From the NCBI GenBank assembly GCA_003524705.1, contig DQGV01000170.1, positions 663-17,221 of the forward strand: a stretch of DNA of 16,559 bases, written 5' to 3'. Shown here in pieces: positions 1 to 5,519 of this stretch. A program made the translations under genes and the position numbers. Source of the DNA: Anaerolineae bacterium. Its GTDB lineage: Bacteria; Chloroflexota; Anaerolineae; Anaerolineales; Villigracilaceae. The notes under the pieces are model-generated. The model saw nothing but the letters and a program-made list of their open reading frames with translations, ran no database searches and was not told the DNA's origin. Within the stretch, counting starts at the first letter, position 1. The number at the start of each line of letters is the position of its first letter.

Positions 1-332
1 GAATATTCTTTTTCAGATAATTTCACGCGCACATCGCCATTATCGGCTTCGGTGACGGCATACGGAACACGTTTTTTCGTGCGTTCTACTTCTGGGTCAC
101 CAGATTTTCTTCCCATGAATCTCTTCACAGAAAAAATAGTATTTTGTGGATTTGTAATCGCTTGGTTTCGTGCTACGCGTCCCACCAAACGTTCACCATT
201 TTTATTTACTGCCACAACCGAAGGAACCAGTCTTTCACCTTCAGCAGATGGAATCACAATCGGCTCACCGCCGCTCATCACTGCCGCCACTGAGTTGGTT
301 GTTCCTAAATCAATTCCGATAATTTTTGCCAT
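1..332 (-). CDS. dnaK: Chaperone protein DnaK (Hsp70), N-terminal part, cut by window edge
   Basis: Hsp70 is an ATP-dependent cytosolic chaperone that works with DnaJ and the exchange factor GrpE. Only the first 110 residues of about 620-640 are visible, from the actin-like ATPase domain. The N-terminus [14 protein letters not shown] carries the phosphate-1 loop (DLGTTNS). It is followed by a PSVV motif and a GRVARNQ stretch typical of DnaK. The ATG at 332-330 has a good Shine-Dalgarno GAGGAA (341-336), so the start is firm. The gene is third in the order hrcA-grpE-dnaK, 84 bp after grpE, and is probably read from the CIRCE-controlled promoter upstream of hrcA. That gap holds an octamer array and an 11-bp inverted repeat whose last arm touches the Shine-Dalgarno. 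Seen: motifs and start. Known: family function. Truncation is only the window edge. Confidence 0.97.
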   Translation of the reverse strand, partial: MAKIIGIDLGTTNSVAAVMSGGEPIVIPSAEGERLVPSVVAVNKNGERLVGRVARNQAITNPQNTIFSVKRFMGRKSGDPEVERTKKRVPYAVTEADNGDVRVKLSEKEY

Positions 333-341
333 AATTTCCTC

Positions 342-392
342 GTTTAAAAGTTTTAATGTTACAGGTTTGAAGGTTCGTTACAACTTTTAAAC
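342..392 (-). promoter_or_regulatory. Inverted repeat just upstream of the dnaK ribosome binding site
   Basis: An 11-bp perfect inverted repeat, GTTTAAAAGTT at 342-352 and AACTTTTAAAC at 382-392, with a 29-nt loop. In the grpE-dnaK message the second arm (352-342) ends directly next to the dnaK Shine-Dalgarno GAGGAA (341-336). The stem is AT-rich and should be weak. The other arm is also part of an octamer array, whose further copies offer imperfect alternative partners. It could tune dnaK translation or mRNA processing; this is inference. Confidence 0.45.
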
Positions 393-421
393 TTTCAAAC
401 TTTTCAACTTGTTAACTTACT
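382..421. repeat. Degenerate tandem array, 5 units of exactly 8 bp, grpE-dnaK junction
   Basis: Five consecutive octamers start at 382, 390, 398, 406 and 414. All begin with AACTT and differ only in their last three bases. The last unit contains the grpE stop codon (419-417). The period is exact but the units have diverged, so this is an old or degenerating array rather than a fresh expansion. Confidence 0.75.
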
Positions 422-962
422 GTGCCACTCTCACCAACGCAGGGCGAATTATTCTTTCACCTAACATATAACCATTTTGTACAACTTCAATTACATGACC
501 GCTTTCCACTTCATCAGATGGTTCATTTGAAATCGCTTCATGGAAGTTTGGGTCAAACGGTAAACCTTTCGCTTCAATGCGTTTAACATTTTCACCATCT
601 AAAATATTTTGCAACTTGCGCGCAATCAACTCAATACCATTTGCCCAAGCATCATCGGCTGGGCGATTTTGCAAAGCCCGTTCCAAATCATCCAACGCGG
701 GCAACACTTTTTTGATGATGTCACCTTTCATGTTGGCATACATCAACTCGTTATCACGTTCCAAACGTTTTTTGTAATTTTGGAATTCCGCCTGCGACCT
801 CGCCCAACCATCTTTATATTCGATGATTTTGGCTTCAGCCTCTTGCAATTGATTGATTAACGCATCACGCTCAGTGGAATCCTGCCCAGTCGCCTCAGGC
901 ATTCCCTCTTCGGTTGCACGTTCTTTTTCTACTTCTTCTTGTTTTTCTTTCTCGTTTGCCAT
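417..962 (-). CDS. grpE: Nucleotide exchange factor GrpE
   Basis: GrpE releases ADP from DnaK in the Hsp70 cycle and acts as a cytosolic homodimer. The 181-residue protein has the normal length and architecture: a charged, disordered Glu/Lys-rich head, then a long helix forming a coiled coil (about residues 35-110, including AQAEFQNYKKR-like GrpE sequence), and a C-terminal beta domain ending in the family pattern GYMLGERIIRPALVRVA. I place the start at the ATG at 962-960 because GAGAG lies 8 nt upstream (975-971). A GTG at 971 would add three residues, but it falls inside that Shine-Dalgarno. It lies 36 bp downstream of hrcA, in the same operon and before dnaK. The C-terminal codons and stop lie in an octamer array. 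Identification is secure. Confidence 0.97.
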   Translation of the reverse strand: MANEKEKQEEVEKERATEEGMPEATGQDSTERDALINQLQEAEAKIIEYKDGWARSQAEFQNYKKRLERDNELMYANMKGDIIKKVLPALDDLERALQNRPADDAWANGIELIARKLQNILDGENVKRIEAKGLPFDPNFHEAISNEPSDEVESGHVIEVVQNGYMLGERIIRPALVRVAQ

Positions 963-981
963 TTTTATCACTCTCGTTTTT

Positions 982-1009
982 CGATATTAGATATTCGATT
1001 ATCGAATAT
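982..1009. repeat. Degenerate tandem array, 4 units of exactly 7 bp, hrcA-grpE junction
   Basis: Heptamers start at 982, 989, 996 and 1003. All have GA at positions 2-3, the first two being CGATATT and AGATATT. The hrcA stop codon (1001-999) and the codons for its last residues (NDIR) lie inside the array. The array fills most of the hrcA-grpE gap. Confidence 0.7.
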
Positions 1010-2051
1010 CGTTTTCACTTGAAATTGTATCGTTCACCAAATCACTTAAGAGTCCAGCCACATATCTGACGGTTGGAATTGTTCTCGCATAAGACATTCG
1101 CATGGGACCTAACACACCTAATGTTCCAGTTGCCATGCCGGGTACGCCATATCTAGCAATCACCATTGAACATTGACGCAATTCTTCCCATTCCCCTTCA
1201 CCACCGATTAAGACTTGTAATCCGCCGATGTTGCTGTTGGTGGTTGTCTTTGCTAATAAATCTTGCAAAGTAGAGCGTTCTTCAAAAAGTTTTAACGTCT
1301 TACGTGCTTCTTCTGATTCTGAAAATTCAGGTTCGCGTAATACGTTTGTTAAACCATCGGTATAAATTTCGTTGATACGGCTGGTTGTGTTTCGTAAATC
1401 TTGTAATATCAACAGAAGAATGTCTTGGTCAAGCGGGTCTGGGCGAGTTGGAAGCGAAGACATTGCTTCCACTGTAAGACCAAATAGAAGTCCGTTAAGA
1501 CGCGTGGCAGTTTGGCTGAGTCGTTCTTGGGTGACGGGTTCTGTCAAAGTAAGAATCTGCTGACGAACATCTCCACCCATCATTACTAAAACCATCAAGA
1601 CCTGACGACCTTGTGTAGAAATTAATTCGATATGTTTGTATTTGGCTTGTTCTACATGGGGTGCAACTACGACCGAAACGCCTTGTGATTGTGTAGCTAG
1701 AATTGAAGCCGCGAGTGTCATCCATTGTTCAAGTTCAGGGCGTGATTGATGGAATTGATGTGAGATAGTGTGTTGCACACTTTCTGGCAATTCGGCTTTG
1801 TTCATCATCTCACTCACGAAGTAGCGATAGCCTTCTTCGGTCGGCACGCGTCCTGCAGATGTATGTGGCTGACGAAGGTATCCAAGTTCGGTGAGTTCTG
1901 CCATTTCGTTACGAATGGTGGCAGTGGAAAAGTTAAGGTGATAATGCTCCGCCAGCCGCTTCGAGCCTACGGGCTGAGCGGATTCGATGTAGTCTTTTAT
2001 TAATAGAAGAAGCAAGGTCTTCTGGCGTTCGGTGAGGTTATTCATATTCAA
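999..2051 (-). CDS. hrcA: Heat-inducible transcription repressor HrcA
   Basis: HrcA is the repressor that binds CIRCE and shuts off class I heat-shock operons; its folding depends on GroEL, which links repression to chaperone load. The 350-residue product has the family length. It opens with LTERQKTLLLLLIKDYIES and the winged-helix segment (about residues 5-70, including VGSKRLAEHY and SATIRNEMAELTELGYL), then the GAF-like dimer domain; GPMRMSYARTIPTVRYVA near the C-terminus is a clear HrcA signature. Start choice: the TTG at 2051 has GGGAG (2065-2061) 9 nt upstream, while the in-frame ATG at 2045 is 15 nt away, so the TTG is slightly better; they differ by two residues. The Shine-Dalgarno lies inside the CIRCE arm. 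It is first in the hrcA-grpE-dnaK operon and autoregulated through CIRCE. Its stop lies in a heptamer array. Confidence 0.97.
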   Translation of the reverse strand: MNMNNLTERQKTLLLLLIKDYIESAQPVGSKRLAEHYHLNFSTATIRNEMAELTELGYLRQPHTSAGRVPTEEGYRYFVSEMMNKAELPESVQHTISHQFHQSRPELEQWMTLAASILATQSQGVSVVVAPHVEQAKYKHIELISTQGRQVLMVLVMMGGDVRQQILTLTEPVTQERLSQTATRLNGLLFGLTVEAMSSLPTRPDPLDQDILLLILQDLRNTTSRINEIYTDGLTNVLREPEFSESEEARKTLKLFEERSTLQDLLAKTTTNSNIGGLQVLIGGEGEWEELRQCSMVIARYGVPGMATGTLGVLGPMRMSYARTIPTVRYVAGLLSDLVNDTISSENDIR

Positions 2052-2054
2052 AAG

Positions 2055-2081
2055 TTAGCACTCCCGAAACGAGAGTGCTAG
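2055..2081 (-). promoter_or_regulatory. CIRCE operator (HrcA binding site)
   Basis: TTAGCACTC (2055-2063), a 9-base spacer (2064-2072) and GAGTGCTAG (2073-2081) match the CIRCE consensus TTAGCACTC-N9-GAGTGCTAA except for the last base. The element begins a few bases downstream of the predicted transcription start and runs to just before the hrcA start codon. HrcA should therefore block initiation or elongation. The arm nearest the gene also contains the hrcA Shine-Dalgarno. Confidence 0.96.
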
Positions 2082-2094
2082 TTATAGTAGAATA

Positions 2095-2123
2095 ATGATA
2101 ACAGTGGGGATAGGTGAAGTCAA
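2095..2123 (-). promoter_or_regulatory. Predicted sigma-70-type promoter of hrcA-grpE-dnaK
   Basis: On the minus strand a -35 box TTGACT (2123-2118) is followed by a 17-nt spacer and a -10 box TATCAT (2100-2095). This predicts initiation near 2088, a few bases before CIRCE. Position, spacing and the adjoining operator support one another. There is no experimental evidence. Confidence 0.7.
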
Positions 2124-2138
2124 TAAGAGGAGTGTAAG

Positions 2139-2166
2139 AAAAACTCCTGCTCTTGCAGGAGTTTTT
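2139..2166 (-). terminator. Intrinsic terminator after the Ser/Thr kinase gene
   Basis: A 12-bp perfect stem (2139-2150 with 2155-2166, core ACTCCTGC/GCAGGAGT) encloses a 4-nt loop and is flanked by A and T runs on both sides. It starts 4 bp after the kinase stop codon. The U-run on the minus strand fits termination of the kinase message and insulates the heat-shock promoter further downstream. Confidence 0.9.
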
Positions 2167-2170
2167 AATT

Positions 2171-4381
2171 TTATGGATTGCCGGGTCGCCAAACGGGATG
2201 AAAATCTTGTGATCTATCAGTAGTTAGACGTACCCGGTCACCACCGGAGACTGTCATGTAGAAAATATCTATGTTGCCGGCTTCACCCACGCCTTCGTAA
2301 GTGAGATAAAAACCATCTGGTGAGTAAGCAATATTTTCAATATATGCAAGGTTGAGTTGTACGCGCAAACCTTGTTCACTGCTTCGGTCTGTGGCAGAGG
2401 TACTCATTAGATATGGGTTGCAGAAGGTTGTTGCACATCTTTGGTTGAAGAGGATTAAGTCTCCTCTGGGAGACCAAGCAGGGTTGTAATCGGTATAGGC
2501 AATGCCACTGCGTATAATTTGAGTTTGTTCTGTGCCATCAGCATTCATGATCCAAATTTGATATACGCCGACACGTTTGACAACATATACAAATTTTGAA
2601 CCGTCCGGCGACCATGATGGCATACGTGATTCAACTCTTTGGGCACCAGAAGTAATTTGTTTTATGGAGGTTGGATCATCTACTCTGAGTGTAAAAATCT
2701 CCATTTGACCAGTTCGTAAAGAAGTAAAAGCAATCATGCTACCATCTGGTGACCAGACTGGGTCAAAATTTCCACCGGGTGAAGAGTCTAATGGAGTTAA
2801 GCCACTCCCATCGGCATTGATAAGGTAGAGGCTCGCATTATTATATATATCTTGATTTCCAATACATGGTGAAACAAATACAAGCCGTTGACCATCTGGC
2901 GACCAAGCCGGCTGACAAGCCCCATTGGAAACATCTGTAATTTGTGTTGCATTCTCTCCATTTAAGTCTGCAATGTAAATCTGAGGGTTACCAGAGCGTG
3001 TAGAGGCAAATGCAATTTGACCTGCCCCACCACCAACAAATGTAGCAGGTATGTTTGATGATGGCGTACTTGTAAATAATGGAGTCTCAACTACACCTGG
3101 AATTAATGTGTTCGTCGGTGCAGATGTAAATGTAGGCTGCGGAGTATTTGTAGGCTCAGTAGTGGCTGTGGATTCAGGAGTATTTGTAAATGTAGGAAGA
3201 GGCGTTGGTTCTATTGTCGGGGTGCTGGTATTGGTTGGCGCAGCGATGAATGGAATCATAGCGCGTACATCAGCAGGTAAAATTCCTGGCGCAAAATATA
3301 AAATACCAGCAACCGCCAATATGATGAGTAAAAAGATAAATCGAATTAAGTTGACGCGTTGTTTACGTTCGCGTTCTTTTTGACGTTTAAGAGGCGAGAT
3401 GAACGGTTGCTCTTCGTGACCAGATGGTTCTGGGTGAACAGGTCCCTTTGGCGTACGAGCAGGTTTCATACCGTTTTCGGCATCGACGATGGTTTCGTGC
3501 AAATCATGCATGGCAATCGCTTCCGGCGGAGGCGGTGCCACTGTATAAGAGCCGGGGATTTGTTGCGTCTTCGACTTTGAGGCTAATAAGGCTTTCTTAA
3601 ATTCTTCAGCAGATTGAAAACGGTCAATGGGGTCAACTGCCATGGCTTTTTCAATCGCGGCGGCTAACTTGCGTGAGACTTTTGAATTGCGTTTTCGCAA
3701 TGGAGTTAATTGAGCATTATCCATGGCGCGCGCTAAACCATCTTCTGGAATCACACCACTTAATGCGGCATATAAAGTTGCACCTAATGAATAAATATCA
3801 GTTCGTGGATCTGTACGAGCAGTGCCATATTGCTCTGGTGGAGAATATCCCGGCGTCATAGCACGTGCACCAGTCGTTGTAGCTTGGCTGGCACTTTGAT
3901 ACACTTTTGCTAAACCAAAATCTACTAAATATATGTGACCATCCGGCGTAATTTTGACATTACCCGGTTTAATATCACGATGCAAAATAGGAGGTTTACG
4001 AGTGTGTAAATAAGCAAGCGCATCACACATTGCCGCGCCAATATGAACCGCATCATCTTCTGTTAACATCCCCAAACGTTCCATGCGATAACGCAAATCT
4101 TCCCCTTCAATAAAATCCATCACCAAGTATTGACCTTGGTCACCTAAAACGAAATGGTCAGAAACGCGCGGCAAATTGGGGTGACGTAAATTGGCAAGAA
4201 TGACTGCCTCTAAACGAAACTGGCGGGCATACTCATCTGTCGTAAACAGATTTTCTTTGAGCGCCATAGAAACGCCAAGATTTTCATCAACAGCGCGATA
4301 GACAGAGCCCATGCCACCCTGCCCTAAAATTTCAACAATTCGATACCGATTATGAATAAGTGTGTCTTTTTCCAGCGTCAT
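2171..4381 (-). CDS. Membrane-spanning Ser/Thr protein kinase with extracytoplasmic PD40 beta-propeller
   Basis: A Hanks-type kinase predicted to phosphorylate Ser/Thr on unknown cytosolic targets. The kinase domain covers about residues 12-270: glycine loop GQGGMG (20-25), ATP Lys42, helix-C Glu58, catalytic loop HRDIKPGN (Asp136, Lys138, Asn141), DFG 154-156 and SPPE (180-183) in place of APE, so it should be active. A Pro-rich juxtamembrane stretch and a basic segment (332-342) precede one membrane helix (about 346-364), placing the kinase inside. Outside lie a Thr/Pro-rich linker (about 381-445) and about six PD40/TolB-like propeller blades with repeated WSPDG motifs. Cysteines such as those in the C-ATTF-C segment could form disulfides. 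No PASTA repeats are present. Start: the ATG at 4381 has a modest AGG about 8 nt upstream. It lies 69 bp after the PAP2 gene, possibly co-transcribed, and a palindrome lies in its leader. The ligand is unknown. Confidence 0.93.
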   Translation of the reverse strand: MTLEKDTLIHNRYRIVEILGQGGMGSVYRAVDENLGVSMALKENLFTTDEYARQFRLEAVILANLRHPNLPRVSDHFVLGDQGQYLVMDFIEGEDLRYRMERLGMLTEDDAVHIGAAMCDALAYLHTRKPPILHRDIKPGNVKITPDGHIYLVDFGLAKVYQSASQATTTGARAMTPGYSPPEQYGTARTDPRTDIYSLGATLYAALSGVIPEDGLARAMDNAQLTPLRKRNSKVSRKLAAAIEKAMAVDPIDRFQSAEEFKKALLASKSKTQQIPGSYTVAPPPPEAIAMHDLHETIVDAENGMKPARTPKGPVHPEPSGHEEQPFISPLKRQKERERKQRVNLIRFIFLLIILAVAGILYFAPGILPADVRAMIPFIAAPTNTSTPTIEPTPLPTFTNTPESTATTEPTNTPQPTFTSAPTNTLIPGVVETPLFTSTPSSNIPATFVGGGAGQIAFASTRSGNPQIYIADLNGENATQITDVSNGACQPAWSPDGQRLVFVSPCIGNQDIYNNASLYLINADGSGLTPLDSSPGGNFDPVWSPDGSMIAFTSLRTGQMEIFTLRVDDPTSIKQITSGAQRVESRMPSWSPDGSKFVYVVKRVGVYQIWIMNADGTEQTQIIRSGIAYTDYNPAWSPRGDLILFNQRCATTFCNPYLMSTSATDRSSEQGLRVQLNLAYIENIAYSPDGFYLTYEGVGEAGNIDIFYMTVSGGDRVRLTTDRSQDFHPVWRPGNP

Positions 4382-4392
4382 TGATTAACCTG

Positions 4393-4410
4393 AAAGAGCA
4401 ATTGCCCTTT
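4393..4410. promoter_or_regulatory. 18-bp near-perfect palindrome in the kinase gene leader
   Basis: AAAG, one base, GCAATTGC, one base, CTTT; only the single pair 4397/4406 is mismatched. It lies 11 bp upstream of the kinase start codon and 40 bp after the PAP2 stop. A symmetric site of this size is the right shape for a dimeric repressor, or it may form a short hairpin. The role is inferred; no regulator is recognised. Confidence 0.4.
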
Positions 4411-4450
4411 AATAATTTCTCGTGCCTTACTTTGGACTGCGCGCATTATA

Positions 4451-5449
4451 TCAGACGGATGCTTTCCGAGTAGAAGATGTAGTTAAATTGAAATGTTTGA
4501 ATACCCACGGCGCACCACCCGTCACCCAAAAACCAACTAACGTGTAACGAATGAAACGCAAAGAATAAACAAGCACACTATCACCACGTGGGAAAATTTC
4601 TCCCAAACCCATCCACAAGATTAGAACGCCGATTAAACCGATGATATAACGAAGCACGCGCTTCATTACTGGACCGTCAGCCTGATACCCACCTTGAGCA
4701 TGAATCCACGCCAAGCCAAGCCCCAAGCCAAACAACGTGCCTGCTGAGGTGAAGATGTTGTTTGTATCCACTGGGGCAGGCAGTTCGACCCCAGCAAGAA
4801 GCGAATTATCAATCCACAAACTAGGCACTTGAAAATTACTTCGTAGGCTTGTCACAGCCAAGCCCAACACAATCAATATCAACGAAGTGACAAATGAAAT
4901 GATGACATGCTGACGAAATGTTTTTTGTTGAAGCCATGCAGAGACAGGTTCCCAAAAATGGAAAAATACCCAAAGCAAAATTGCACCGAATACCCAGCCG
5001 AAGATTACATCATGCGGAAAATGCGAACCAAGATAAATGCGTGAAAAACCGATAAAGAAAATTAATAAAAAGCAAATGATGCGAACCCAAGTTTTTTGGC
5101 TATAGAGTGCAATCGTTCCCCACACGCTCATGGCATGTTGTGCGTGACCTGAAGGCGCACCAAATGTGGTTTCTGCCCATAATGCTTGCACATGAGAACT
5201 AACCCAATATGGGCGCGGACTAGCAAACGATAACTTTCCAAGATAATTAAACAAACTACTGGTGGCTAAAATTAAGCCGACGCGTAAACCGAGTGCAGAA
5301 TCAACACTCCAATAAAGTAATGGAAGAACAATAAAGAAGAAATCTTCTGTGCCGAGTTGGCTAAGAAACTGCATGGGTGCATTGAGCCAACTGCCCCAAC
5401 TTTGAATGGCAATAATTAATCCAATACCGCTGTCAATCCATGCTTGCAT
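4451..5449 (-). CDS. PAP2-family membrane phosphatase (phosphatidic acid or undecaprenyl-pyrophosphate type)
   Basis: PAP2 phosphatases remove phosphate from lipid phosphates or pyrophosphates at the outer membrane face; the substrate here cannot be told. All three signature motifs are intact: Lys72-x6-Arg79-Pro, PSGH (Ser100, His102) and Ser136-Arg137-x5-His143-x3-Asp147. Hydrophobic segments before, between and after the motifs form the core. A long C-terminal extension (about residues 165-310) carries several more predicted membrane helices, making the 332-residue protein longer than a minimal PAP2 enzyme. I set the start at the ATG at 5449 because a perfect GGAGG (5459-5455) lies 5 nt upstream; an upstream GTG-type extension to 5512 has no such support. 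The gene is divergent from the transglutaminase gene and upstream of the kinase on the same strand. Undecaprenyl-PP recycling or phospholipid remodelling are the likely roles. Confidence 0.92.
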   Translation of the reverse strand: MQAWIDSGIGLIIAIQSWGSWLNAPMQFLSQLGTEDFFFIVLPLLYWSVDSALGLRVGLILATSSLFNYLGKLSFASPRPYWVSSHVQALWAETTFGAPSGHAQHAMSVWGTIALYSQKTWVRIICFLLIFFIGFSRIYLGSHFPHDVIFGWVFGAILLWVFFHFWEPVSAWLQQKTFRQHVIISFVTSLILIVLGLAVTSLRSNFQVPSLWIDNSLLAGVELPAPVDTNNIFTSAGTLFGLGLGLAWIHAQGGYQADGPVMKRVLRYIIGLIGVLILWMGLGEIFPRGDSVLVYSLRFIRYTLVGFWVTGGAPWVFKHFNLTTSSTRKASV

Positions 5450-5483
5450 GTAGTCCTCCAGTAGGGTTTTTGATGATATGCAA

Positions 5484-5513
5484 TTGACGTTTACTAGACC
5501 CTCATTGTACACT
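5484..5513 (+). promoter_or_regulatory. Possible promoter of the transglutaminase gene, giving a leaderless message
   Basis: TTGACG (5484-5489), an 18-nt spacer and TACACT (5508-5513). The A of the preferred ATG at 5520 lies 7 bases after the -10 box, where transcription would start, and no Shine-Dalgarno precedes that ATG. On the opposite strand the same bases include TACAAT (5509-5504), a possible -10 for PAP2, so divergent promoters may overlap here. Prediction only. Confidence 0.4.
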
Positions 5514-5519
5514 CAAAGA

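Noticed and set aside
52..390. 112-codon plus-strand frame opposite dnaK
   Set aside because: Lies antisense to the highly conserved DnaK N-terminus; a by-product of that sequence.
963..971. Upstream GTG start for GrpE (adds three residues)
   Set aside because: The GTG is part of the likely Shine-Dalgarno region (GAGAGTG) of the ATG at 962.
3051..3240. Imperfect repeats in the kinase gene as another junction-type array
   Set aside because: They encode the Thr/Pro-rich linker, have no exact 7-9 bp register and lie inside a gene; explained by protein low complexity.
3051..3383. Open frame of 110 codons on the plus strand rich in Val and Gly
   Set aside because: It mirrors the low-complexity Thr/Pro linker and membrane helix of the kinase gene on the other strand; no start signal and no protein-like pattern.
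5450..5512. Longer N-terminus for the PAP2 protein up to 5512
   Set aside because: A perfect GGAGG is placed 5 nt before the ATG at 5449, and the extension overlaps the promoter region.
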